Both the position numbers and the translations under genes were made by a program. Positions 34,949-48,134 of a stretch of 64,000 nucleotides of DNA are shown here, piece by piece. Location: assembly GCF_029227915.1 (NCBI RefSeq), contig NC_079882.1:20589001-20653000 (forward strand), in the 5' to 3' direction. The stretch's first letter is position 1, and the number at the start of each line of letters is the position of its first letter. The notes beneath the pieces are model-generated. The model had not been told where the DNA came from and searched no databases. It worked only from the letters and a program-made list of their open reading frames with translations. The DNA is from Hydractinia symbiolongicarpus (Eukaryota > Cnidaria > Hydrozoa > Anthoathecata > Hydractiniidae).

Positions 34949-37900
34949 CTAACCATTACCTTCATCTTGCTTGAACTGATTTTTCTTTTTCCAATATTCA
35001 TCTAAAAATTGCTGATCAACTTGAATACCTTTGTTTTTAATAACTTTCCAAATCTTATCGAGTTCTTGGTTTGACTTTGCTTTTTGTAGCCATCTTGTCA
35101 TATTATACAAGTCAAGTAATTCCTTTTTAATTAATTTGCAGTCGTCTACAGCACACAAGTCTTTGACTCGATTATTATCCAATTTGGGAAAAATTTCATA
35201 ACCTGTAAGTTTCTCGATTTCTTCTAAAGATACTTGAAAGTCTTGTAATGTTTTTTGGTCACTTATTGTTGCGTTTGGGACTATAAACGATCCAATCGCT
35301 TTGGGTTTGTGATTTTTTTCGATTAATATCACTTTATAGAGATGTGTGGGTACGGCTACGTTGTTTTCACCTATGACCTAGAATCATAACATAAACATCT
35401 AATTAATTTGCAAGGCCGCTTGTTAGGTAAGATTTCAGTCAAACAAAATTGTTTGATCCAATGGGTAATGAAACACAAAACCCAAGTGAAAATCAATTTA
35501 GCTATAATATTTTACAGAGCTAAGTGCAGATATAACAGTCCAGAATAACTAACAAAACGTATACCTGAAATTTTAAAAACTTTTTCCCGCTATCATCTTT
35601 TTCCGGTTTAAATAACGGACCAGAGATAACATACACGCCATCATATCTTTTAGCAAGTGTTCTGCAATATACCTCCATTCGATACCAGAATCCACCATTG
35701 TTTCCATAATCTTGTGGAACAATATTGGAAAGATAAAAAGTCTCTGACATGCCACCCTGGTCACTTTTAATATCCCCTAAAAATGAAATTGGACACGTCA
35801 TAAATGGAGTAAGAATAAACAGAGAAAAATTAAATTATTTTGCAATTACATAAACATCACATTGGAAATTGTGTTTTTATAGATCTTAAATTAAGACCCA
35901 TATATAAGCTATGCTCTTCCAAACTTAGAAATCTCTTAGCATTACAAGTCTTATAGTTCGCCGTTTTATACAACAAAGCTAGGTCAGCTGCACGATATTG
36001 GTTTAATTAGTTGTATCTTGGATCCTCATCAATGAAAATTTTTATTATTTGGGCTCAGCACAGCAGAGCTTATATATAAGAGGACTTGGTTAAACTTGAG
36101 AATTGGATTGAGAATTGCACAGAATATGTATTTCTTTTTATTCGTGCAAAAAATAGATTGCATGAAATAAAAAAAAAGATTTTTTTCAAAATATAATTAA
36201 TCATTATAAATTAAACTATTATCAATAATCTGTGTTAGTTGGCATATATCTTTTAGCACTAACCAGCCTGACAAAATAATCCTTGATATCAAATAAATGT
36301 TCCTAAAAACTTAAATTTTTAAGATGTTTAATAATTTGAGGTGTTCAATAAGCTTCTTCTTATACATACATGTAAGGAGTGCGTGAAAATTACATTTGCA
36401 AAAAAAAGGTACATGAAATTTAAACTTGAGTGAAAATTGCATGACTAACACACAAAATTCACATCACTTACTTATTTTTTATCAGAAAAAATGTTTGCGT
36501 AAAAGACCACAACTATTACAAGATTGTAAATAATTATAAATATATAAACTTGTATTATTTTGAACATAAAGACTAACCAACCTGCTGGTACCATGTGACC
36601 ACGTGCAAAACCACTACCCAGGTAATCTTCATTGCTGGATCGAAATTTTGCTGGGATTTTTAAATCATGCTTAAAATTACAGTTGTATCGTTCTGCTGGT
36701 CCTTGCAGTTGTGCTTTAGTGAGATACTCAGCTACCCATGAAGGAACTTTTTTAGCGTTGTCATACCCCAAGGCATAATAACTATAATGCAGATTCTGAA
36801 TAGCTTTGGGCAAGCCATAGTTCTCCTCAATTATTTGTGTAGTGGACAATGAAGATGATTTTGTTTGGTTTAGCAACCTATAGAAATATTAAAAGTATCA
36901 AAATTACAATTACAATTACAACTTTCAAATGACATACAGGATAAGTTTCAACACAAAAAAAGAAGTCAATAAGATTTTTGCAGGTTCGGGGGGTCAAAAT
37001 TTTAAAGAAAACCAAAATCAAATTATGCTTTTATGTAGTACACATAAAATAAAGACTGTTGAAGTTAAAATTCACACATATATTATTATGTAGTTCTAGG
37101 TAAAAACAAGTGTAAATCGTATTATAAAAAAAAAAATGTTCATTTACTCTCTAAAAAATCCTTCCATTTTTATTAACTTTCCTTTAATTGTTTGACGCCA
37201 AATTAGGATAGTAGCTTAGTTAGGAGTTTTTCCATTAGTTAGGAGAGCATCTTGTTTAGGCAATTTGTTATGTTTTCTTATGATAATTGTGACAACAATG
37301 TCTAGTCACGCAACCTTTTATGTAGTTTATTTGCTTGCTCAATGGTGCTAAACTAAAAATGTAGCACATGTTAATTGGGATTACAAACGTAAAGTGGTAT
37401 CTCCACTCTATCCCAGTATGAGGCTAACTTGGTTGACTAGTCTTGTTGGCCATCCTGAAATATATACTTCACTGATGTGGTGTTGGCCTATGACTAATAG
37501 GCACAACACTAGCCTGTCTCAACTAAAACAGTAGACTACCTTTAGCCTGTTATCTTAATGCTATATAGCTCCAAATCAAAGCAATAGAACAAAAGTGGAA
37601 CACAGTAAGCCTTTTGCTCTTGAACGTACAGGCATTTAAACTCCTACTCTCCATAAATACAACAGTGGTGACCCCGTACAGAAACCCTGGACACTAGATA
37701 TCATGTCTTCATTAGCTTGGATGTCAACTGAATACGCTGCGCTATTTAGTGGTCGATGTTTGATTTTTAGGTATATATACAGGGTTTCCTTGCACTGGGT
37801 CATATTTAATTTGGCTTGTAGATCCAACTAAGGTTTTAGGCCAGAGGCAGAATCAGCCATCTCCATGCCATCTTCCTCTTTAAGGTTACTGTAAAGGAAA

Positions 37901-40752
37901 AAACTCACTTGATGAAAAACCCTTATAATTTATCAATACTTTTATGTTTTTTCTTCTGTTTTTGTTCCTGAATGCTTGATGAAAGACTTTTTTGATGGTG
38001 TTATTTTTGTGAAATGTTAATTTTCCAAAAAGAAAATATAATGAAATAAACACACACCATTTTTTTTTCACCGTACGTTTTAAAATGACTTCTTTTTCCG
38101 AACGCCTGGTCGCAGACTTCTCGTTTTTGCACCATTATATTCAGCATAAATTAAATTCAAAAAGGTTCCCGGTTTTTTTTCCTAATAACATTGTTATGAA
38201 ATTATTTGTAATTATATATAATCATTCAAAACAATGCATATTTTTTTCTTTCTGTCGTCATAATTCGCTAATCAGTAATTTATACAAAAAAGTCTGGGAA
38301 ACTTTTGTGCATAATTTATTCAGCTTTCCATTACCGAAATTTCAATGAGCCAATAGGAAGCTTTCGGAAAAAGAGACCACAAATGTAAAGGCATGTATGC
38401 GAAAATTTACTAACGAGATATTTAATTTTGTGTTGTGAAAATATGTGAACTGAGTATGCAGAAAGATGATAGAAGTGCGAACTTTTTCTTTATGCTGAAT
38501 ATGCGTGCATGCATTCAGAATTATTAATAGACAGAAGTCAGGGTTACAAGAGACAGCTGATATGCATACTTCTTAACTTTGATTTTTTTAATGATTTTTT
38601 ATACGACAACATTTATATATTTATCGATGGTGAAAGTAAACTATCTAAAAAATATTATTATGCATATATTTATACGGGAGTTTCATATCATGCATAATGT
38701 TTACAAAAAATATGCTCAACTCATTTTGCACATATTTTCTCGAAGGTGTGAAGGATATAACACTTCTGAAAAGGCTTTTTCCAGAAAAAAGGGATGTTCC
38801 AAATAATTTCATGGAATATAAAATATACAATTCGAAAGAAAACTTTTTTTTCTATATGTGATGAATTTTTTGCAAAAAACCTAAAAAAAAATTGTTTCCT
38901 TTACAGTAACCTTAAATATAATAAACCTAATTCTCGTACAGGTGTTAGGCTTCCCTCATCAACCAGTTAAGGTGCAGGTATGTATGTTCCCCACAGTCAC
39001 TAGGACAAGCAAGAACATATTTCATAAAATTTTATTAAGTATATATTTAGAGAGTCAGTTCATGCCAGTTTCTCCTAATAAGATTCCACTTCAGGGAGGA
39101 GCACCAAAGATGCAGTGTGTCATATAATGTAGAAAAAGAAGCCTGTTGGGCCTACAATTGGGAAATACGCACCATAATAATTGAGTCCAACAGGTCTAAA
39201 ATATGGGACAATGTGCTATATGGTGCAGGAAACAAAAGCCCTGTTGGCTAACCTTTGCCATAAGCATGAAAAATAATAAAACATTGACATTGTTAATGTC
39301 AATTTTCTTTCGCCTGAAAGATGCAAAGTGTGCAATAATGGTGCAGGAAAAAGAAGCCCTATGGGCCAACCTTTGTGATGAAGGTGCACCATAATTAGTG
39401 TCAGTACAAAATATGATTGCACAAAGTATAGACTGACAGCACACATTAATTTCAAACTAAGACCAAGCATCTCTCAGCACATAACTGCATCACCAGCAAA
39501 CTATTTAAGAATCGTACTTACTAAAAAAGGAAACGACCGAAAACGAGCAGAAACCACCAAAAACGCCAGGAAACAAGCAGAAATGAGTAGTAAACAACCA
39601 GAAACGAGCAGTAAATGACCAGAAAACAATCAAAAAGTCCAAAATACAACTAAAATACAAGAGGGAATGGCTATGACAGGCGAAAAAGATTTCCCGCACG
39701 AAGGGAGCGCTATTTTTGTTTTACGCATGTCTGGAAAATTATAAACTTTTTCTTTGTTTCTTCTATGTCTGGGTATGATACATATATGGATGATAATCTC
39801 ATCTCCAGGGCTCTTCTACGCATATGATATGCCGACACATAAGCGTACAACAGCCCTGGAGATAAGCTTGTATGATATCTTCAACATTCCTACCCTATTA
39901 ACGGTTTAAGTAGACAACTAAAAATGACATGGATCTTGCATATCGCGAGCAACAACTATTTCATATTGAACAAAACTAAACAAATTTAGAAGTTTCTTCA
40001 TGAATGATTTTTAAATATCTAGCTAGACATGTTTTTTTCTTTTTTCTCACACAAAACTTTTTTTGCAAAGTCACAAGAAAATTGTGCAGTTAGTTACATG
40101 AAAATGAAGCTTTCGGCCAAATTTATAATGACCTGGGGTTTTAAAGATAATGAAAGTATAGCTAGCTCTAGATTTAATATATATATAGTCTGTTTTTAGG
40201 TAAAAAAAATGTTGCTTATATGCAATGTAAAAGTGCCAGGCAGAAGAAATATGTTGATAGCCCGGTTAGCAGAAATTAATTGGCTAAAAAGTCTATCCTA
40301 GCCTGTTTGCAGTTGTCCTTGACAGTCAAAGTTGCCTAAACTAGGATCATAGCTAGTTAACACATTATGTTGTGTTTAATCTTGGAATAAAGTTTGGAAG
40401 GTGTCTTAAGTGTGCAAACTGTTGAATTTTTGAGCTCAAAAACTAGGGTGGGCAGACCCTTTGAAAATTCACTGGGATATAATGTATTCCAGTGCCTTCT
40501 GGAGTTTAGTTTATCTGCGAAGTTTGCTATAAAATGAAAACAGAAAAAAATTAAAATATAAAAAACGTCATCTGTTTGCCATAAACTATTTATATATATT
40601 CAAAGTTTTAACCTTGACTTAACTTCCAGATACACGTTTTCTAATAATTCTGTTAAACCTGCACCAACTGCAAGTCCAAGTATAAATGGGTAGGTTTTCT
40701 TTGTTTTTATTCCTATTTGTTTATAGTTTTTCCATCGTTTTGAAGACGCCAT
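34949..40752 (-). CDS. EXOG: EXOG-type mitochondrial DNA/RNA non-specific endonuclease
   Basis: Four exons on the minus strand: 40613-40752, 36582-36877, 35565-35776, 34949-35377 (stop TAG); 358 residues, close to the length of vertebrate EXOG. EXOG is a beta-beta-alpha-Me nuclease with 5' exo/endonuclease activity in mitochondrial DNA repair. The N-terminus has a basic stretch followed by a hydrophobic segment (YPFILGLAVGAGL), as expected for an inner-membrane signal anchor. The catalytic motif is ARGHMVPAG with the general-base His at 141. The metal-binding region reads LSNIVPQDYGNNGGFWYRME, followed by VYVISGPLF and VIGENNVAVPTHLYKVIL. The C-terminal helical extension (EEIEKLTGYEIFPKLD...) that separates EXOG from EndoG is present. 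All junctions are in frame and GT-AG. Intron 1 (3.7 kb) carries repeats. The first exon fits by phase and hydropathy, and is slightly less certain than the rest. Confidence 0.92.
39100..39400 (+). repeat. Three diverged direct repeats inside EXOG intron 1
   Basis: Units at about 39106, 39203 and 39318 share GATGCA..GTGTG, ATATGGTGCAGGAAA and AGAAGCCCTGTTGGCCAACC-like blocks. Copy 3 reads KDAKCAIMVQEKEALWANLC in one frame, and copies 1 and 2 show the same residues in broken form. May be decayed copies of a once-coding repeat. Confidence 0.55.
39534..39655 (+). repeat. Degenerate A-rich short repeats in EXOG intron 1
   Basis: Repeated AACGAGCAGAAA/AACAACCAGAAA/GACCAGAAAAC phrases with an irregular 11-14 bp period. 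Low-complexity tract. Confidence 0.6.
39794..39866. repeat. Foldback repeat in EXOG intron 1
   Basis: Arms ATCTCATCTCCAGGGCT and AGCCCTGGAGATAAGCT with an inner AT-rich palindrome around CATATGATATG. Variant arm of the window-wide family. Confidence 0.7.
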
Positions 40753-41254
40753 TGTGATTTCTTATTAATGTATATAACAGAATGTTTTTATCCCATAGGC
40801 TTTCTGCGCAGCACCATCGCCCCCCACCCCCTGTCCCCAGGGAGTCTTTTTGTTATGATCCAAAAAAAGGTTCGATTTACTATTTTTCTGCTTCCAATGC
40901 AGGGTAGACGTATGGAGTATGTAGTATAGAGTACGCACCTGATGTAAATATTCCGTGTTTGGTTTTTTCGTGTCGTAATCCCTAACCCTCGTGACTTTAT
41001 GTTTCGTCGTGATACTCTTCGTCGCGGTGGCACGTTTTCGTCATGGTGAGTTATTCTATGTAAAAGAGCGTGCAGAATGACTGATGCCTTAGTCCTTACA
41101 AAATAAAAAGTCAGGTTACCAATCTTAAAGTGAATTCAAAAGGTCTGGACCAGGGTGTTCTTATAAATTTTTGTTTAACATTTAAGTGGGCTTCACTTTT
41201 TGATGCCGGCGGCAATAGACTCGCAAAAAAATTAAACATACAGAGGTCGTGTAG

Positions 41255-41324
41255 ACACCCTCGTCTCCAGGTTATTTGTCATATATTTTACCAAAAAGGT
41301 GAAAAACCCAGGGGACGAAGGGTG
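41255..41324. repeat. Foldback repeat upstream of EXOG
   Basis: Arms CACCCTCGTCTCCAGG and CCCAGGGGACGAAGGGTG with a TTTTACC/GGTGAAAA-like inner stem. Same family. Confidence 0.7.
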
Positions 41325-43334
41325 GCCGTGAGGACAAAGTAAGTGTTTTCGTGTCGACGACAAATACACGACTGGCAGATACAATGATTGATAGATAGAA
41401 ATGTTTTTTTCTGAATTCCCCACTAAAGAAAAGACGTATACTTTTAAATGTTTTATAATCTTTGCTAGAGATATCCTTAACTTCCTGTGCAGTGCGAAAA
41501 GGAGATGGCAGCTTGCCCTTTTGCTTAAAAATACATTAAACGGGACTAGTACTAAGATAAGCTGAATAAACTACTACATTTCTTGGTAAATTTTAGACTG
41601 GATACTCCTTGCATAAATTAAAATAACAATAATAAAAAATATTTCAAACATCGTAGTTTTGTGGCGCTCGCACCACCAATGAGCAAAAAATTCATATATA
41701 CAAGCAGAATACAAGAAGTTGTTTGCCTCCTAAAGTCGAAAGTCTCTGGTCGTGGCGCGCCCTACCAGTTTTTCCATATGTCTTTGACGTTAGTCTGTTG
41801 CGTTCCGCGTTTTACTTAAAACTTTCTTGTCGTGTGTACGGTACATGGAATCAGTCCGCAGGCGGGTTTCACAGGGATGACTGGTTGGCTGTTGACCTAC
41901 ACCGTGATTTTTTTATTTTGTTTTGTTTGTGCTTACTTTTGTCTATCCTATATTCCAATTTGTATATTAGCTAGGTGTTTGAATCCAACAGAAAGCAAGA
42001 TTTGTTATGCAGTAATCACAAGAAAAAATAATTCTACTGTAACGTCCTAAGTGACATGATTCAGCCCTCACTCTCTCACACAGTAGCAAGAGAAACTTTT
42101 TGGCAAAAAATTGCTAATGCAAATAAAGATTTCCTCAGCAATTCTTGGCAATTTTTTTATCTAGTGTTTTAATGCAAGTCAAACAAGTGCCTTACCTGGA
42201 GTAAAAATGATACATGAATGATTGCTTCAAACATTGCCATGTATTTTTCTATTGCATGGAATCAAATAGAACTGTATAAACCAAACAAACCTTCCTAGTC
42301 ACAGGAGTTGGACCTTGTATTCCAGTGTGCCTGCATATAAATTTTATGAGAATCACAAGATGTACAGATTCTACATGGCTATCTTCAGAAATAGCTAGGG
42401 ATATACCCTGTCTATTATTTCCAGAGTGCGGGGAGGGGGGCATGTCTTGGATGGGGAGTCCTGGAGTATCTAACGCTCATTTTCAGGTATGCAGACCTAA
42501 TTATGGTCCATATTCTACCAGACAACTCCCTATACTATATCCAACAAGCAACACAATGTGCCATCTCCCAGAGCTATGATAACATTCATTTACCCATATT
42601 AAATCGCTGCCAAGGGGAATTAGACCCTGGTCTCCTGGAAATTTTATTCAAAATTTCATGCAAACTCATCCTGTTTGTAGGTGTTTGTGGTTTATTGACA
42701 CCCTTGTGCAAACTCACCATTTTCCCTATACTTTACTGTACATACAAGCAAAATTGGCCATTATGTTTTTTTGTCAGAGTCATGTGCAGAACTTTTGAGG
42801 TAACACTCTTACTACCAGGAAAGACATATGACCCAGACAATTTTTGTTAGTAGGCAAATTAATGTATGTCTGCTATCTCTTGTTTTTAGTGGGAAATTGG
42901 AAACTCATACTAAAAGTGTTACAAAATGTCAGTTACATAGTTGGTTACATCAGCATGTCAACTATATGCATTGAGCATCTGATATATTTGTTAACCTCAC
43001 GTGCTGAGAGAATATTATTGGTTACTCCAATTTCTTTTAGAATATAAATGAGAGAATCAGATTCTTTTGGATTTTGCTTTCACTCATAATAATTTAAATA
43101 ACTTTTCCATAGAAAGAAGCCAGAGATCTGTGAGCTGTATAGTTTTGATTGTTTGTGAAATCCAAAGGTTGGCAAACATTAGATCTGGTCCTTTAGGCCT
43201 ATAAATTTATATGCCAAATTTTTTTCGTTTCTAGAGTTGATTAAAAATACCTTGACAACATCTTGCTATTGCTTATACAGACTGTTCTTATTAATGGTTT
43301 GCATTATAAAACATTTTTATAGTCTCTGTCTTAA

Positions 43335-45647
43335 AGGGATCCCGAGGTAATTTTACAAGTTGGACTCACCTGAAAGATTTGCATGAGAAATGCTAAATGT
43401 ATACTTACTTTTTGTCAAAACTTCATGAAACTCCAGATATAGCTTTTTAAATATTTATTTTTCTTGTCACTCGACCGCCATCTTGGTTATCTTCGACCTT
43501 CTTCTTTGTTAAAAATTTTCATTTTAGCTCCAGTCTTTTTTAGTGGCACATGACCCTGTTACGTATTATTTCAGTAGCGCTTTAATTATTACTGACTGCA
43601 AGGCCAGAACATATACCTTCGCGCGGCAAAGTGAAACGAAAGCTCTCTATGAACAATTATTTTTTTAAAAAAAATTAAAATAATTCTGCATAAAGTTCTT
43701 TACGAACGATTATTTTTTTTAAAAAAATAGAAATAATTCTGTATATGTTCTCACATAGCTAAGCAATCAAACGAAAAATGAAATGTGCATGGTTTTTATT
43801 TCAAAGGACTTTTTATTTGAGACGCAAGTTGTAACGATTTTTATTTGAGACGCAGGTTGTGAAAATTACTGATCATTCAACATGTCACACATTTGTGTTA
43901 CAGTCCTGGTCTTTTAAGGTGTGCGATAGCGCCCCCGCACCTCCGCACGCTCCTGCACCAATGGAGCAGCGTTTTCAATCGCGCACCAAAAACACCCTAG
44001 TCACCTCAATTATGCGCACCTGAAATGTCTTTTGTATAAAGTAATTATTAACTATACTAATAATCAAAGAAAAAATTACCTACAGTTTGGAATTTGAATG
44101 AGGAACATGGCGTTTAAAAATAAATTATTTATTCATTAGGTTAGGGCATTATTAGGTTGATACAAAAGTTTGATTTTTTGTCACCTAAATGTCATTCCAG
44201 GCCAAAATTTGACCAAAAAATAAAACTACTTTATTTTCGACAAAAATTGGCACAGTTAATAAAAAAAATATGCTGAAAATGATGGTCACATCAAAATTTT
44301 GATTTTTTGTCAACTAAATGCCGTTTAAGACCATAAACCTTTCAATCGCAAGACTTTCAACCATAAATGATAGGCTGTATTTTTTGTTAGCAATTTCTTT
44401 TAAAACGTGAGTTTATTATGACACGTTTCGTTTTGTTTGCGTTTGTTTGTGCTTTATCTTCAGAGCTTCCTGCCCCAAAACTCTTCGAATGTTTGGCATG
44501 ATAACACAACAAATTAGCAGGTTGTCATCAAATATTTTGGTAGCGAGTGGAAATTCTTAGAGCCCCCAGGGCTTCTTGTTTAAACTTTATTCAACATGTT
44601 TTTTCTTTGGTATTACATCACGAGAACATTCGTCCGAAAGCTGTATTAAGTTACAGGACACCTAACCTCTCCCATGTTCTGGTTATATTTAACTTTCATG
44701 GATGCGCACTTTTCTCGCAGTATTCTCTGTGACGATGAAGGTCGGACTGACTCGTGGCATGGTTCCAAATGGTCTTCCGTCTTTCGTTCGAGTCTCAGTG
44801 TAATGCACCAGCCGAGCATAGGAGTGTCAGCATGAAGGAAAGGGGCCGACTTTAATGTTCTCTATACCTTACTTTCTTCATAAAAACACCGACCGTTTTT
44901 GATCGTGGCATTCAAATTTCACAACAAAGTTACGTCGGCAATTACGTCGGCTAAGGGTGGGATAAATTAAAGTAGTATATATTCTTTTCTATTGATTTTT
45001 TAATATTTTTTTAATAAAAAATATATCCCTCTACTGAGTAACTTAGGCAACCTCGCCCCCAAGGATTGTTGAGAACAAGGTTGGCAATACTCACTTGAGC
45101 ATCATACCCCCACCTAGGTTGACAGGTTATAGATAAGTAATTTTACAACTAGTTTGTTGAAATAAATTTTTTTAAATCTGAAATAAAAGAAATCATGCAC
45201 ACACCTGATGCTAATATCTTATTTTTTTGTTTTATTGCTTAAACGGCTAGAATATCATGTTGAATTATTTTTTTAAACAAAAACAAATCATTAGAGATCG
45301 ATGTGGAAAGTACATTGGATTTTTTTTAACTTTGTTGCCACAGTATATGAATTCTTTTTGGCTATGGAAGTCATTAATAGTAGCGAGTGAGAGTCAGTAA
45401 TGTTTAAAGCGCTACCGTAATACTACATAATGGGTCACGTGCCACTAAAAAAGACTGGAGCTAGTCTGAAATTTTCAACGAACAAGAAGATCGAAGCGGC
45501 CATTAAGGCGGCAAGAAAAATAAATATTTAAAAAGCTATATCTGGAGCTAACATGAAGTTTTGACAAAAAGTAAATATATATCATTTAGCATTTCTTATG
45601 CAAATCTTTCAAGTGAGTCCAACTTGTAAAAGTACCTCGGGATCCCT
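43335..45647. mobile_element. 2.3-kb non-autonomous DNA transposon with long terminal inverted repeats
   Basis: The two ends are inverted copies of each other over about 260 bp (43335-43597 and 45393-45647). They begin AGGGATCCCGAGGTA and share blocks such as TTTTACAAGTTGGACTCAC, TTTTTGTCAAAACTTCATG, CTCCAGATATAGCTTTTTAA and AGTCTTTTTTAGTGGCAC. TTAA flanks both sides (43331-43334 and 45648-45651), which suggests a TTAA target-site duplication as in piggyBac-like elements. There is no ORF resembling a transposase, so it must have been mobilised in trans. The interior has local duplications: a 70-bp pair at 43650-43740, a 29-bp pair at 43805-43860, and a pair around TTTGATTTTTTGTC at 44171 and 44291. 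A foldback repeat is nested at 45048. Confidence 0.8.
45048..45083. repeat. Short foldback repeat nested in the 2.3-kb element
   Basis: GCAACCTCGCCCCCAAGG against GAGAACAAGGTTGGC. Minimal member of the foldback family, with almost no spacer. Confidence 0.55.
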
Positions 45648-46082
45648 TTAAAATGAAATGGTGTCTTGATATTCTCCAAGCTTTTTATCTTAGCTAACAT
45701 TATTTCTTTTTTTCCAATATTCTTCAGCAATCTGATTTAGTACTAAATCACACTTTGTGGGTTATATACAACTATTTTTAAAGTTTTGAGCAAGTTTGTA
45801 ACTGAACGAGGCTGTAGCCTTTTTTAAGGATAAGATTTTATAATAACTTATCCCACAAGTAAAATTGCTGGGTAATTGTTTTTTTTTAATACATGTGCTG
45901 TCTCTGAGCCAAAGATCGTGGATGCGAGAATTCCCTTATATTTTTCCAGCAGGCAAATTCTCCAGGGAATTAAGACTATAGTGAAAATATTTCTTGAAGG
46001 ATTGTTCTCAGCTTGTTGCTTACTTTAAGAAGCTGTTAAACTATACAATTTTGTTGTTGTTGTTTCTTGCAGGTTAAAAAGG

Positions 46083-48134
46083 ATGAAGACGCTATTCCTA
46101 AATTGTAAATTCATCTTTTCTCTTTGGAAATATTTTGCAACTATATTTGGAAAGCTACTTTGTTTTATCAAGAAGAGAAAGTTGTCAACACAAGAGCAAC
46201 TGTATCAAAGTAATGTGCCTCTTTCAATCCAAGTTCATGGCGATAAGGTATACAAAAACATTTTTACTTAAGCTTTTTCTTTTTTTTTTTCTTTCAAGCA
46301 TTATTTTATAGCAATATCTTGGGGAGCATGAACTAAGAGGAAGCAGAATTGGGCTAACTGATTGATTAAATTCTTATTGTGTAGCCACTTAACTAATTCT
46401 CATACGTTTCTTTTATTAATTTTTATTCCCCGTAACAAAGTTTACCCTATATTTTGTGAGATCCTCTCTTCCCCAACAAGGGCAAATTTAAAATCATCCA
46501 ACCCCCAGTTAGTATTGGGGTGGAGAGGGTTTACACTATATGATTAAAATTAGTTGGAATTGTGACCACACCTTGTGCTTACATTCTAATACCCCTATTA
46601 GAATGTATTCTAAAATGTAATGGCACTTGGACTCACAGCATTAACATGTGTTTTGTATATCAAGGTAACAGAAGAGATCAAACTGGTTGATTGGAATACA
46701 TGGGGCGATGACAAGCCTCCCGAAGAAGGTGAAGAGGTTAAAGAAATTCCTGCAGAAGAACTTTTTAGAGACATGGAACCTGTCATCAATAAAGCAAAAA
46801 TGGTGTGTATGATTTAGAAAATGTTTTTAACACCTGGTTCAATCATTTTATTACACTGGTGCTTTTTATAACATACTTATCCAGAATCAAATAAATATTA
46901 ATATGTATAAAATATTAATAAGGAGTCATTTCAATTGTTCCTAGTTTTTTTGTTGCTTATCTAACATATACACAATGCTTTTGTTCCTAAATTTACTCCT
47001 TGTTCTACTCTTTGTGGTAGTTTCTATCCTACCTCCAGTCATGTTTTTTCTCTTTTTCCCCTTTTAATCCTTCTATTTTGGTTTTAAAGTCTTTTTCCTT
47101 CTAAAACATCAATTTTCTAATTTTTGACAATTTTATTTTTCGCAGGACCCCTATTGACAACAGAATTGTACATGTATATACTTATTGAAGATATTATTTC
47201 GGTTTGTCTGTTCATTCAGAGATCCTTCTCCCATCATCACGAAACGTCGCCTACTAAACTATCATGTTCAAGAAATGTTAAACTTTCCACAGGCAATCCT
47301 GTAAAAATATTGAATAAATAAATAAAATAAATAAATGATAATCTTTGGCGACATTTTTTCCTAGGTTCGTGTGACGAAGAAGATAAAAGCTCCACAAAGA
47401 CCTTCAACTTCACCTTTTGAGTTTGAATCAAAACCTTCAGGACGTCATCACAGTAGCAGCATGGATTTCAATCCACAATATCAAGTTGAAGTGAGTTTAT
47501 AATATCTTTAACTGGTCTTAATAAGGTCACGAAAACATTATACTGTTGCCTGCTAAATGGCTTTTGATCACCAATCCTTATATTTCTAAAAATGTTGCCA
47601 ATATTTGGTGGGACAACGAATTGCATAAGCAGATTGTCCATCGTGTGGTTAAAGTCTGATTTTAGTTCTGAGTTTTCGTACCAGAAATGAGAGAAGGTGA
47701 TCGTATACAGTGGAAATTAAACGGCAACGATGCAATTTCATTTTTTTAATGCGGAGGGGAGTTATTTCCCTGTAATACAGGTAGAGAATTACCACAGAAT
47801 ACCTCATAAATTTGCATTGACCATATATTTTGTCCTAATGTGTAACTATGAACTTAATGTTTCATCTAACACAAACACAAAAACTTTGTTGATTTTATGA
47901 TGGGTTATTTCTTTTTTCTAGTCCGAACTAGGCACATGGGAAGACGAGCCAAGTGGGTGGGACGATGAAATTGATGAAACAGAAATAAATGAACAAACTC
48001 AAAATATGATAAAGAAAAATAAAATGTTAGAAAGAGAAAAACGAGCCGAGGAACAAAAAAGAAAAAAACTAGAAAAAGAACAACTTCGAGCACAACGCAG
48101 ACATGAGAGTCACATTGGTGTGAAAATTAGCTGA
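46083..48134 (+). CDS. EBAG9: EBAG9/RCAS1 orthologue
   Basis: Four coding exons: 46083-46247, 46665-46802, 47365-47490, 47922-48134 (TGA); all phase 0 junctions, 213 residues, the same length as the human protein. EBAG9 is a small Golgi/secretory-pathway membrane protein implicated in regulated exocytosis and glycan processing. Residues 1-30 are hydrophobic (FIFSLWKYFATIFGKLL) and serve as the N-terminal membrane anchor. Conserved blocks follow: DWNTWGDD, LFRDMEPVINKAKM, the tryptophan-acidic stretch SELGTWEDEPSGWDDE, a charged coiled coil (EREKRAEEQKRKKLEKEQL), and the invariant C-terminus IGVKIS. The start ATG lies 10 bp inside an exon that opens after the acceptor at 46071-46072, so the 5' UTR is probably spliced. 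It converges on the chitinase gene. Confidence 0.95.

Larger units (their letters stand above)
40753..46082. other. Intergenic region between divergent EXOG and EBAG9
   Basis: Holds the upstream regions of both genes, a C-rich tract (40815-40840), two foldback repeats and a 2.3-kb inverted-repeat transposon-like element. Short ORFs near 41720-42850 have no recognisable homology. A good acceptor at 46071-46072 (TTTCTTGCAG) just before the EBAG9 start suggests an EBAG9 5' UTR exon somewhere upstream. Confidence 0.55.

Noticed and set aside
42503-42850. 115-codon ORF with hydrophobic stretches between EXOG and EBAG9.
   Set aside because: No recognisable family, no codon-usage or splice support, and overlapping ORFs of similar quality in other frames.
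44733-44830. tRNA-like B box (GTTCGAGTC) inside the 2.3-kb element.
   Set aside because: No A box at proper spacing and no acceptor-stem pairing, so I do not call a tRNA or SINE.
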